Shown here: piece by piece, positions 1-8,063 of the stretch
How the letters are laid out: each line of letters opens with the position of its first letter
Numbering within the stretch: position 1 is the first letter of the stretch
Assembly: GCA_025201865.1 (NCBI GenBank)
Contig: MU602779.1
Location: 6,977 to 25,000, forward strand
Direction: 5' to 3'
Origin: Ramicandelaber brevisporus
Taxonomy: Eukaryota > Kickxellomycota > Ramicandelaberales > Ramicandelaberaceae
DNA: 18,024 nucleotides
Notes under the pieces: model-generated
The model's input: only the letters and a program-made list of their open reading frames with translations
Told to the model about the DNA's origin: nothing
Database searches by the model: none
Position numbers and translations under genes: made by a program

Positions 1-441
1 GCCAACACGCAGGGCAAGAAAGCCAAGCGCAAGGCTCGCGAGCGGCAGATTGAAGAGTCGCGCGCGCTCACTCAGCTGCAGAAGGAGCGAGAGATGACGG
101 CGGCCGGTCTGGCGCTGCCTCCGGCGAGCAAGAAGCTGAAGGGACGCAAGGGACCAGGCGGCACGAATCCCGATGATCCGGACGACATTCCGTTTGAGAT
201 GCGGCCGACAGCTGGATTCCATGACACGACCGACGAGCTGGAGAAGCGGCGACCCGACGGAATCGAGTTTGCTGGCAGAACATTGCAGGACATCCACGAG
301 ACACGATTGGACATGTCAGCGGACGAGTTGGCGCGGAAACGGCAGAAAGACAGCGATAGACAGAAGGCAATGTCCAAAGGCAGCATGCTGAAAAGCAGGT
401 TCACACTGTGTCGTATGGCTCCGCTGACGGCCATCGCATAG
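1..441 (+). CDS. CDC5: Cdc5/Cef1-like splicing factor, partial at 5' and prematurely ended at 3' (possible pseudogene)
   Basis: The frame is open from base 1 and ends in TAG at 439-441, giving 146 residues with the N terminus outside the window. The start NTQGKKAKRKARERQ followed by a QLQKEREMTAAGL segment, then IPFEMRPTAGFHDTTDE, matches the region just after the Myb repeats of Cdc5L/Cef1, the Myb-like scaffold of the Prp19 (NineTeen) spliceosome complex in the nucleus. Known family members continue for several hundred more residues (human CDC5L is about 800 aa), including the part that binds Prp19-complex partners. Here homology fades after MSKGSMLKS, a short unrelated tail follows, and nothing Cdc5-like is seen downstream before the next gene at 819. 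A donor-like AG|GTTCAC lies near 395-402, so a spliced continuation cannot be excluded, but no acceptor exon is visible. Most likely a truncated duplicate. Family call is firm; pseudogene status is inference. Confidence 0.8.
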   Translation, partial: ANTQGKKAKRKARERQIEESRALTQLQKEREMTAAGLALPPASKKLKGRKGPGGTNPDDPDDIPFEMRPTAGFHDTTDELEKRRPDGIEFAGRTLQDIHETRLDMSADELARKRQKDSDRQKAMSKGSMLKSRFTLCRMAPLTAIA

Positions 442-818
442 CATGCCATCTTTCCGATTCTTACTTGATTCATTTCTGCACCACCTTTGATAGAACACTA
501 ATCACCAATCCGATGACTTTCTGTTAATCGGATTACTGTAAAATACATTTACTCACTCATTTTTACTCTGGCAAATCTGCTGACTGAATTAAGTTTGATC
601 GATAGTGTAGTGTGGAGTAAAACGATTCAAAAAGCCACCTATTTCCCCCCAACAAGCCTCTTTTTTATCAAAGCGAAATGGGTTACCCACGCCATACGAA
701 CCCTCATTCATGTCATTCGTTTGATTCACGATAGACTGGCGGAATCGTTCCTGAATGAAGACAAGCACACACTTCTGCCTTTCACTAATACCCTCGAAAC
801 TTGTGAATAAAGCAAACC
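442..818. other. AT-rich intergenic region between Cdc5 fragment and F-box gene A
   Basis: I see no gene here. A 71-codon open frame at 595-810 has no recognisable motif and does not resemble the missing Cdc5 C terminus. An AATAAA lies at 806-811, eight bases before the ATG of gene A. It could be a relic poly(A) signal or chance in AT-rich DNA. The stretch must contain the promoter of gene A, but no clear TATA box was found. Confidence 0.5.
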
Positions 819-2387
819 ATGCTGTCTAGACAACGCCATACTATCGCTGCGCTCTCCACTGCTCTGGATAGCCTGCGTGCCAAGATCCACCACTTTGCGG
901 ACACTGCTGATGAAGAGCAGCTGCGCGAGGTGGCTCAGCTGATTGACCGCCTCAGCATCTCCAACAACGGGCCGTTCCGCCTGCTGGATCTGCCATATGA
1001 GTTGCTGGAGTACACTGCAGAAAGATACTTTAACCGAAAAGAGGCTGTGCCAATCTTACCAGCGAACCGAGTGTTCAGTGAACTCTTTGCTAATAGAGTC
1101 TGGAAAAGTATTGGATTCGATGGAATGATGGTTGATGGTTGCTATGTCCCACAAAATGTGTTAAGGAAGAATGCTCTGCGTGTTCGAAATTTTGGTCTGT
1201 GGTCCATTGAGCCCGATTCATTTGTTTCTGACTACTTCCGTTATGCTACCTCTATTGTCTTTGAATTAAAAGATGGTATGGAGAAGATGTTTACACTTCA
1301 TCTAGAGCAGATGAAATGCCTTCGCCGTGTGACTCTCGCAATCAACGACATGCCGAGTAGTGTTATTGATACTGCAGCAAAATGGATTGATGGCAATCAT
1401 TTTAGCGGACGTGTTCAGCAGATTGTGATCAGCGCAGCATACTCTTCAGACAGCCAGCAATCAAATCATATACTGGCGTCTCTGATGGACAAGATCGAGT
1501 TCAAAAAGCGCATTCGTGTCATCTGTACATCTCTGCAGCCATTTCCAGCCAGCATCGTTCAGTTTATGCCAGCCGCGCTTACCCAATTGTTCATTGCTCA
1601 AATGATACCGACGAACTGTCATGGTGAGATCAATAAGCAAGTCTTTGGCACAGACCCGGTGTCAATCTTCCTACATCTACGTGCACTCTCCGTTCAGGTA
1701 TGCTGCAGTAACTCGAGTTTATACGATTTCCAATCGTTTGTCCCCGAGCGCTTTCCTGTCCTCAGTAACTTTGTGTTGGGTGTGCCAGAGCAATGCTGTA
1801 ATGGGGATGCAGATAGTCCGCTCACGACCATGTTCTCCAACAAGCAATGGCCGTCTATCGCGGATGTGGGGCTTATTGGTGACAACACAGCGGTGCCAGG
1901 AATTGGCCGACTGCTGTCCAAAGCGATGCCTGCTCTCCGGAGCTGCACTTTTCAGAATATAGCTGAAGTTGACATTTCATCTGATTTGGACAAGCATCTG
2001 ACCATTTCCGAGCTCTATTCAGCAAATACTACCCTTGAAGTGAGTCGTCTTCGAGGCAAACTTGCATGTCTTGTTCTTCTGCAGCTGAATAGTGTACACA
2101 TTGACTCAAATTATCTGCAGTTCATAGCATCCTGTAAACGGCTTACGGAAATCAAGTTGGTAGATTGCAATGCTACGAAGGATGCAATTGCGGCAGTGTA
2201 CAAGTATCCGTGCAATTCAGTTCGCAAAGTTATAGTCTCAGAAGGTAGCGGTGAGTTATTTACGGACCACTTGGCTCACCTACTGCCCGCATTTCCAAAC
2301 ATCAGCGTCTTGAACTTGACAGAAGTTCAGAGAAGCAAACGAATGAACTTTATGTTAAAGTGTCCAAATGTTAAGATCCTTACTTAA
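819..2387 (+). CDS. F-box-like / LRR-like protein (gene A)
   Basis: A 522-residue protein from a single uninterrupted frame. The start is the first ATG, with A at -3 (ACCATGC). Residues 8-47 look like an amphipathic helix or coiled coil. Residues 52-98 match an F-box-like pattern: LLDLPYELLEYTAERYF, then PANRVFSELFANRVW. F-box proteins bind Skp1 and recruit substrates to SCF ubiquitin ligases. The rest is built of irregular leucine-rich segments ending in short strands and helices (for example LTEIKLVDC and LPAFPNISVLNL), the usual shape of LRR/RNI-like substrate-binding domains. It is a close paralogue of the gene at 17079-18024, which lies in opposite orientation. No catalytic motif is present. 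Specific substrate is unknown. F-box assignment rests on pattern only; a profile search would settle it. Confidence 0.8.
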   Translation: MLSRQRHTIAALSTALDSLRAKIHHFADTADEEQLREVAQLIDRLSISNNGPFRLLDLPYELLEYTAERYFNRKEAVPILPANRVFSELFANRVWKSIGFDGMMVDGCYVPQNVLRKNALRVRNFGLWSIEPDSFVSDYFRYATSIVFELKDGMEKMFTLHLEQMKCLRRVTLAINDMPSSVIDTAAKWIDGNHFSGRVQQIVISAAYSSDSQQSNHILASLMDKIEFKKRIRVICTSLQPFPASIVQFMPAALTQLFIAQMIPTNCHGEINKQVFGTDPVSIFLHLRALSVQVCCSNSSLYDFQSFVPERFPVLSNFVLGVPEQCCNGDADSPLTTMFSNKQWPSIADVGLIGDNTAVPGIGRLLSKAMPALRSCTFQNIAEVDISSDLDKHLTISELYSANTTLEVSRLRGKLACLVLLQLNSVHIDSNYLQFIASCKRLTEIKLVDCNATKDAIAAVYKYPCNSVRKVIVSEGSGELFTDHLAHLLPAFPNISVLNLTEVQRSKRMNFMLKCPNVKILT

Positions 2388-2418
2388 ACTCATACTGTTT
2401 AACTCAAATTTAACAAGG

Positions 2419-2501
2419 TGAATACGAATCTGCTGAATTAGAAAACATTCAAAGAGTCGATTGAACAATACATGCATTATCAATCAAGAATTGAGCTCAC
2501 A
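2419..2501 (+). repeat. 3'-flank segment shared with paralogue B
   Basis: The first 80 or so bases here, 32 bases past the stop of gene A, align with the reverse complement of 16945-17053, past the stop of gene B. The core TGAATACGAAT..CTGAATTAGAAA is nearly the same in both, and a later GAATTGAGCTCACA block (2488-2501) is identical. The spacing between the two blocks differs. The duplication that made A and B therefore included the 3' untranslated flank. Confidence 0.75.
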
Positions 2502-2618
2502 ACTCATATTGAATGATGTTCATTCAAAAAGACATTTGAGTGCTGTGGCGGTTCTCTTTGAGATGCAAGGTCCCAGTCCAAAAAAAGAACCAACCCTCCT
2601 TCCAGTCGAATAGTTGAC

Positions 2619-2634
2619 TCTCTCTCTCTCTCTT
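2619..2634 (+). repeat. (CT)n run just upstream of gene C
   Basis: About seven CT units in a row, ending in TTTCTCAG at 2633-2640. Pyrimidine tracts next to start sites are common in fungal promoters; the following CAG would also serve as a splice acceptor for a leader intron. Confidence 0.7.
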
Positions 2635-2684
2635 TCTCAGAACTCACTACAGTACACTTTACAACGACCTTTCTGACCACGACA

Positions 2685-4373
2685 ATGAACTACCAAGCAT
2701 ACTTCAGACTCTTCGACTTGCCTGGCGAACTGGTTGAATATGTTAGCTTCTTCTTCGATATCGGTGAAGCTCACAAACTCTTGACTGTGTCCTCTGAATT
2801 CCATTCCTTGTTTTCCAGAAGATTGTGGTGGAAGCTTGACTCGAGAGTATTCAGTCTACCACAACCAATACGTTCAACAGCAATTGCAAGATATGGCAAG
2901 TTGGTTCGTGATATTGATCTCGATGATGAAATATGCTTTACCATTAAGCCGGATGTCGACAAAGGTGCTAATATCCGCGATATTCTGTCGGTATTTTCTG
3001 GTGTTGCTACTTTGTGTGTATGGAATGATCACCAACTTCTCGTGTCTAATAGAATACAGTTTCGAGACATCATAATGTGCTTTCCCAGTCTATACAAACT
3101 TGATATAAAAATGGAAAATGACAATGAACCCTATGATCTGGTTACTCTGGCGCTCGCTATCAATCATCGACAAAGCAATCGCAGCATGAGACCAATAGAA
3201 TCTCTAGTTTTAGTGTATTTCGCCAGAAGCATTAATAATCCATGGACTCGGTTGTCGAACTTTGTACAAATGATATTGTGTACAGGCATAGCGAACATTG
3301 AAATTAATCCTAGGTTCCTTACTCCGTTTCTTCGTCCTTCTCAATCTGAACTTGGATTACTGAGCAAGTATTTTGTGGAAACTCCCCAGTTAAAGAAGCG
3401 TGAGGATGCACAGTTTTGTTATGCCACTCTCAACCGTATATTGATTTCGGGACCCTCAGCTGGCTTTCATTCTTGCAGCTATCCACAATCACGTCGGTTG
3501 TCAATAAGGACATGTTGCATGGGTTCAGATACTTATGATTACTGCGATATCACACCAGTCAACTTCCCATGTATTGAATCAATAGAAATTAATGGGCATG
3601 AGTGCATTAATATGATATCACACTCATATCCTCCAGCATGGAAGAAGGTGTTGCTACAAAACTGGCATCATCTCTATGAGTTAACATTATCAGTCAGCAT
3701 GACATGCGAACAACTGGTGACTGTCTTAGAACGCAACTGCAGATTGACTAGTTTGGACATCTGGTTATATCCGAAAATGTTAGATGAAAACAGTGTATTC
3801 AACCTGGCAAAAATATTGCCAGTGTTTCCGAAATTACAACGTTTAACCATTCATGGTAATAATATATTCAAGCTCGATTCCAATCCTGATTATGACGACT
3901 ATGAAGTCCTCGCTCAATTACAAATTTATAATATTCAGCTGTCTGGTCTTGTTCTATCTTCTCGTATATTCAAGCTTTTGTATTGTTTACCAGAACTCGA
4001 AATGATAGCTATTAATCATTGTCGATTATATTCAACCGGTGCTGCCGAAGCCATCTGTATAGATGGTTCAACCAGTGACCCAAATGAGACTGAAATTGTT
4101 GACTATGATGTTGGTGATGACAGTTCATCCGGGGAACTGATGGCAATGCTAAATATAATCTCGGCAAAGTATATGTTCAACAATCCATGCTCTATCAAAT
4201 CTTTCCATCTCCATGACACTCACGAAGATTACGAGTGGCCACTGGATGTTACTCTTGAGATGATAGCACTAATGCCTGAACTACGAAGTTTTGAATTCGA
4301 TGGCGAAATAGACGAAATACCAAGTGTGATAAAAGCACGATTCCCATATGTGGATGTTCGCGATCATTCTTAA
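2685..4373 (+). CDS. F-box-like / LRR-like protein (gene C)
   Basis: A 562-residue protein in one open frame. The ATG at 2685 has A at -3 (ACAATGA) and places the F-box almost at the N terminus. Residues 7-50 carry the same pattern as genes A and D: LFDLPGELVEYVSFFF, then SSEFHSLFSRRLWW. Residues from about 100 onward contain irregular leucine-rich segments, for example FPKLQRLTIHGNN and LPELEMIAINHCRL, ending in LMPELRSFEFDGE. An acidic loop (residues about 465-485, ETEIVDYDVGDDSSSGE) interrupts this part and may be an insertion or regulated site. Expected role is a substrate receptor of an SCF ubiquitin ligase (family inference). It lies 297 bases after gene A on the same strand and is convergent with gene D. 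It is more distant from A than B is. No orthologue recognised. Confidence 0.78.
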   Translation: MNYQAYFRLFDLPGELVEYVSFFFDIGEAHKLLTVSSEFHSLFSRRLWWKLDSRVFSLPQPIRSTAIARYGKLVRDIDLDDEICFTIKPDVDKGANIRDILSVFSGVATLCVWNDHQLLVSNRIQFRDIIMCFPSLYKLDIKMENDNEPYDLVTLALAINHRQSNRSMRPIESLVLVYFARSINNPWTRLSNFVQMILCTGIANIEINPRFLTPFLRPSQSELGLLSKYFVETPQLKKREDAQFCYATLNRILISGPSAGFHSCSYPQSRRLSIRTCCMGSDTYDYCDITPVNFPCIESIEINGHECINMISHSYPPAWKKVLLQNWHHLYELTLSVSMTCEQLVTVLERNCRLTSLDIWLYPKMLDENSVFNLAKILPVFPKLQRLTIHGNNIFKLDSNPDYDDYEVLAQLQIYNIQLSGLVLSSRIFKLLYCLPELEMIAINHCRLYSTGAAEAICIDGSTSDPNETEIVDYDVGDDSSSGELMAMLNIISAKYMFNNPCSIKSFHLHDTHEDYEWPLDVTLEMIALMPELRSFEFDGEIDEIPSVIKARFPYVDVRDHS

Positions 4374-4735
4374 AAATATCCATTTCATGTAGTGTTTAAA
4401 CTGAGATCCAGTCTATTCGATGAGATGAGGAGAGGGTGAGTTGAATTAAATGACGGATTTATTAGTGATTTTGCACTCTAGGTCAAAATAATTTCAATGA
4501 GTCCATCCTAACTCGCCAGCCGCACACTGCTCTCCCGTCCCAGTTTGCGCCAACTGTGATTTTCGAAGCCATTTCTGGTTGAGTTGCTTCATCACTCCTT
4601 CTATCATTCCACTTAATCAGCCATCTGTCCCCAGTTGTAATGATCCACCGCCCGTAAACAGCCCCAGCAGCGACCACGCAACTGCCACTCATCCATTTTA
4701 CTCTATCCTGCCATTGTATTTGTCATGTTATTCAT

Positions 4736-4741
4736 TTTATT
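4736..4741 (-). terminator. Candidate poly(A) signal of gene D
   Basis: TTTATT on + reads AATAAA on -, about 186 bases past the stop of gene D. The distance matches that of the candidates for the zinc-finger gene (about 186) and gene B (about 159), which supports it. Hexamers are frequent in AT-rich DNA, so this stays tentative. Confidence 0.4.
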
Positions 4742-4809
4742 TTAAAGAGGTAAAAAGCTTAAGCAGCATAGAGCACATCATCAGCACACTTCTTTGGATG
4801 GACTTAGTT

Positions 4810-4815
4810 AATAAA
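4810..4815 (+). terminator. Candidate poly(A) signal of gene C
   Basis: AATAAA followed by an A run (4810-4818), about 440 bases past the stop of gene C. It lies beyond the opposing signal of gene D, so if both are used the two transcripts overlap at their 3' ends. Confidence 0.3.
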
Positions 4816-4926
4816 AAAGAGCTACAGCCTGAGTATACAGCTATACCACCACATTCGACCAAAGTGTGGGCACAGTCAGTTAGACTACGATATGGTGAGC
4901 TGGGTTGATACTTAGATGGAAGGTAT

Positions 4927-6537
4927 TCAGTAATAGAACTCATATTTTGCCTCAAATACAGCACGATGTTCTTTTGGGCACTTGCGTCCTGTGAACCACT
5001 CCAATTGAGGCATTTTCTCTGTTACGGCGAGTGCCAAATCCTGGTGCCATTCAATTGGAGTCCAATCAAACCGTTTGACTCCGCACGTTGCAGCATTGCC
5101 TTGAAGCAATTGAATGGTCTCGTCAACATCCACGAGCACACACTCGTTAAGGGTTATATTAGTCAGCTGTGGCATCTGCAGAATGTAGGCAGTTGCTGAC
5201 GGTGCAATTGACATTTGGCAGCCAATGGTAATATTAATGGCATATCGACGTGTAACTGGAAGTGCAGCTGGACTGACAACAATTCTTGAGTTTAACCGTC
5301 CAATTGAGAACTCCACAAGGTGAGGCAGACGATCCAGAATAACGTCCAGCTGGAATTGATCGTGATTATACTTTGAAGGGTCGTTTTCTTTTGGTACTTT
5401 TGACCATATCGTCCCAACATCGAGTTGCTGGAGTTGTGTATTAAAGCCAATAATATCCACCAGAATGGAGGAAGACACGATGCCGATGCACAACCTTGTC
5501 AAACAATTCCAGCGCTGAGAAGGAACAATGATGTGAGAGTAGCCAGAGTATTCAGGTTTCCAGTTGTACCTCTCATATTCATCTATGTTTGGTCTGCCAC
5601 GGGCTAGCAAGTCACATGAACCAGAATAAAAGTGAAGATGCTGTAACTGCGAGAATCGACTAGCTGTAATGCTCTCTACGGTATAATCTTCGCTGTTGAA
5701 ACAACATGCTGTCATTGACAGTTCCTTCAGTTGCGGAAACACTAGCGGTTGTCCATCCTTGTCTCGAATACCAAAGAACTCATGAATCAAATACGCTGTA
5801 CAAAGATGATTCTCATATGATTCAAGTTTAACAATATACGGTGCCAACGCTCGTACATCTACTCCATTAAACCCTGTTTTAATTTTCATCTTGAGCCTCA
5901 GCTTGGATCTCTTTAAAGGACATAACAAATCAACAAAACCAATGGCTCGCTTCCATTCACCTCCTTCCTTCCTTGCACCATATTCATTTTCAAACTCACA
6001 TGTAATACACTTTAAATGCCCGAGCCCATTGATTCCAGCTGCCAATTCATCCAACTTTACACCTGCGCCATAAGCCATAAAGTGTAAATCCAACGTTTGC
6101 AACATCTTTAACTGCTTAACCGATTTCATCAACATTCCAACTTCTTCAGCGGTATCTTCATAGCGAATATCAGCCCTTAGACTCGTTGCATGTTTGACAA
6201 ATGGCAGCCAGTCAAAGTTAAACCAATTCTTTATGTAGCTGATAAAGCTGATTCTGCGTACAAAGTGGCCATACTTTTCCAGCATATGTAGCCTCATTTC
6301 ATCGTCTTCAATGTCATTAAAAGTGTGCAAGTCTGCCCAAATGCGAGGGAGGAATAAACTGTAGAAAAAACGGCTGACTGTGAGAGGATCAAACGCGGTC
6401 CATTCGTCAAAGTACAAGCTGATCTCCTCTACTAGTTCGATTGGCAAGTACATCAAGGGGAGAGTTGGCTGTTGCTGTTGGAGCTGCTGTTGTCGTTCGA
6501 GCTCATCTGGTTGTTTGTTGTCGTTGTTCCTCATCAT
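4927..6537 (-). CDS. F-box-like / LRR-like protein (gene D)
   Basis: A 536-residue protein in one open frame. The ATG at 6537 has A at -3 (AAGATGA) and is followed by a second ATG codon at once. Residues 15-23 are a Gln-rich stretch. Residues 27-71 carry the F-box-like pattern LMYLPIELVEEISLYF, then SRFFYSLFLPRIW. The remainder has leucine-rich segments typical of an LRR-like substrate-binding domain: LKELSMTACC, LTRLCIGIVSSSI, LQQLDVGTIW, MPQLTNITLNECVL and MPQLEWF near the C terminus. The likely role, from the family, is substrate recognition in an SCF ubiquitin ligase. It is convergent with gene C and divergent from the kinase-like gene at 8101. It shares the F-box pattern with A and C but little else is alignable by eye. 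Confidence 0.78.
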   Translation of the reverse strand: MMRNNDNKQPDELERQQQLQQQQPTLPLMYLPIELVEEISLYFDEWTAFDPLTVSRFFYSLFLPRIWADLHTFNDIEDDEMRLHMLEKYGHFVRRISFISYIKNWFNFDWLPFVKHATSLRADIRYEDTAEEVGMLMKSVKQLKMLQTLDLHFMAYGAGVKLDELAAGINGLGHLKCITCEFENEYGARKEGGEWKRAIGFVDLLCPLKRSKLRLKMKIKTGFNGVDVRALAPYIVKLESYENHLCTAYLIHEFFGIRDKDGQPLVFPQLKELSMTACCFNSEDYTVESITASRFSQLQHLHFYSGSCDLLARGRPNIDEYERYNWKPEYSGYSHIIVPSQRWNCLTRLCIGIVSSSILVDIIGFNTQLQQLDVGTIWSKVPKENDPSKYNHDQFQLDVILDRLPHLVEFSIGRLNSRIVVSPAALPVTRRYAINITIGCQMSIAPSATAYILQMPQLTNITLNECVLVDVDETIQLLQGNAATCGVKRFDWTPIEWHQDLALAVTEKMPQLEWFTGRKCPKEHRAVFEAKYEFYY

Positions 6538-6939
6538 CTTCGTTTGAGTTAGATTAACTTTTGGTAGTGGAGTCGACTGTTTGAGAGACTGAAAATAAAC
6601 TCCGCTTCAAACACATCAAATTAACTCTAACTCTACCTCCAAACAATCAACGTAAAAAAGGAAATAGGAACATATCCGCTTGCTAACATTTAGCGGAACA
6701 GTGAAAGTATAATTAATAAGAAAGTATACTTAATTTAGACTCTGTCTACATCATAATTTGCATTGCAATGCTCACAAATGCCAAGATATAGATAGTATAT
6801 TGCACCAACAAGATAAATCTACCTGAATGGAGCATTCACGGCCACGAGCCACCACCATCGCGAGCTTGTTCGAGATCGATTTAAACTCTAAAACATATCA
6901 CTGATCGATTTCAATTATAAAACAGCTGATCTTATTAAA
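6538..6939. promoter_or_regulatory. Divergent promoter region between gene D and the kinase-like gene
   Basis: AT-rich spacer between diverging genes. It holds two perfect palindromes, AAGTATACTT (6722-6731) and GCATTGCAATGC (6760-6771), a set of GATC-headed repeats from 6874, and a TATAAAA at 6916-6922 on +. The TATA lies just before the pyrimidine-rich leader of the kinase-like gene, which suggests a start of transcription near 6940-6970. No gene is seen in it. Confidence 0.4.
6760..6771. promoter_or_regulatory. 12-base perfect palindrome GCATTGCAATGC
   Basis: Each half is the exact reverse complement of the other, with a TTGCAA centre like that of bZIP (C/EBP-type) sites. It sits in the divergent promoter, about 220 bases upstream of the ATG of gene D. 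Binding by any factor is inference. Confidence 0.3.
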
Positions 6940-6945
6940 GTGATC
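6874..6945 (+). repeat. GATC-headed imperfect tandem repeats with a TATA box
   Basis: Units starting GATCGATTT at 6874 and 6903 (29 bases apart) each continue into a TAAAACA motif. A third, weaker GATC unit starts at 6928. TATAAAA lies at 6916-6922 inside the second unit. Confidence 0.45.
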
Positions 6946-7317
6946 TGCTTCATTCATTTCTCATTCCCACCGCGTGTCGCTCGTCATGGGAACAAGCTTT
7001 CCCATCCAATCTCAACAAGCAAACAAAACAAAACAAAAAACGAGTGTGCGTGCACGCCGAGACTGGTTGAAACGTTCTTGACCTTTTCCCACCCTCTTCT
7101 TCTTTTTCTTCTTCTGTTTCGACTGTCCTTTCGGCGGCTGCGACTCCTGGAATCGCTTTTCTTCTTCTCTCACACACACACTCTGCCTGTTTTGCCTTCT
7201 TGTCTTTTGTCTTGACCATTTTTTTTTAATACTAAAGGCGTGGACTTGCTGCCATCTTTGCCTTGAGACTTTCCGAGGGCGTCAAGCAAAGAAAGCTTCG
7301 ATTCGGCGCCAATCCGC

Positions 7318-7357
7318 ATACACACACACAAACAAACACACACACACTCACACATAC
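7318..7357 (+). repeat. Interrupted (CA)n microsatellite
   Basis: CA runs separated by CAAACAAA, inside the leader of the kinase-like gene. Confidence 0.8.
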
Positions 7358-7462
7358 CAGCTCATTCACACTAGCCCTAGTTTACTTTCTTTATTTATTT
7401 CAGCTTTATTCACACCTGTTTCCCGATCATAAGCTACGGACTTGCCTTTTCGCTCATACCCT

Positions 7463-7499
7463 TCTTTCCTTCCTTCCTTTCCTTTCCTTTTCTTCCTTT
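7463..7499 (+). repeat. (TTCC)n / polypyrimidine repeat
   Basis: Successive TTCC and TTTCC units form an unbroken polypyrimidine strand, able in principle to form triplex (H-DNA) structure. Confidence 0.75.
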
Positions 7500-8025
7500 G
7501 TCCACTCCACCACCTGTTCATCGCACTCATCCTCACATTGTCTTTTTTTGTTTTACATTTGCATCCTTTGTCCTTGTTCTTTCTTCAACATCTATCTTCG
7601 CACAACTACAACTACAACAACGCCCTGCACCATTCCGATTTCTCACATTTTGTTCCATCCATCCGTTCACCTCCTCCTTTTTCTCTCTCTATCTCACCCA
7701 CACTTCTCTCTATTGTCTTTTTCATACACACCACAACCACCACCACTGCAATCGACCGCGGCATCCCGCCGACACTGCTTCACACGGCAGCAAACTATAC
7801 ATCACCTCGTGTTTTATTTTTTGTTGCTTTGCAGGATTTGCGTGAACTGCTCACTCGCTCGCTTGTCGTTGTGCTTTCCATTCATTCTCTCTTTGTGCGT
7901 TTGTTGCTTATCATTGTTTGCTCTTTCTCTCTTCATCCGATTCTGCTGCACTCGCTGCGATCCTGTCGATTGTGTCGTTTCTAACGTCCGCACTTTCGAA
8001 CTCTTATACGAACTCCTCCTCCTCG

Positions 8026-8063
8026 CTCACTCGTTCGTTTGTTCATTCGTTCGTTCGCTCGCC
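8026..8063 (+). repeat. (TTCG)n-like repeat shortly before the start codon
   Basis: Repeated TTCG and close variants (TTTG, TTCA, CTCG) in the leader, ending some 40 bases before the chosen ATG at 8101. Confidence 0.6.

Larger units (their letters stand above)
2388..2684. other. Intergenic region between tandem F-box genes A and C
   Basis: Holds the 3' flank of gene A and the promoter/leader of gene C. No AATAAA hexamer was found after gene A. A CT-dinucleotide run at about 2619-2633 followed by TTTCTCAG lies some 45 bases before the ATG of gene C and looks like a pyrimidine-rich initiator area (or a leader 3' splice site). No gene is seen. Confidence 0.5.
4374..4926. other. Convergent 3' intergenic region between F-box genes C and D
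   Basis: About 550 bases between two stop codons. Small open frames on both strands (4483-4692 on -, 4579-4908 on +) carry no recognisable domain and are treated as chance. Poly(A)-type hexamers of both strands lie inside it (see 4736-4741 and 4810-4815). The part around 4500-4690 is richer in G and C than its surroundings, for no visible reason. Confidence 0.5.

Noticed and set aside
595-810. 71-codon frame as a possible downstream exon of the Cdc5 fragment
   Set aside because: No similarity to any Cdc5/Cef1 C-terminal region, and it stops just before gene A.
4483-4692. 69-codon Trp/Arg-rich frame on - in the C/D junction
   Set aside because: No known motif, no supporting signals, and it lies between two convergent genes where 3' UTRs are expected.
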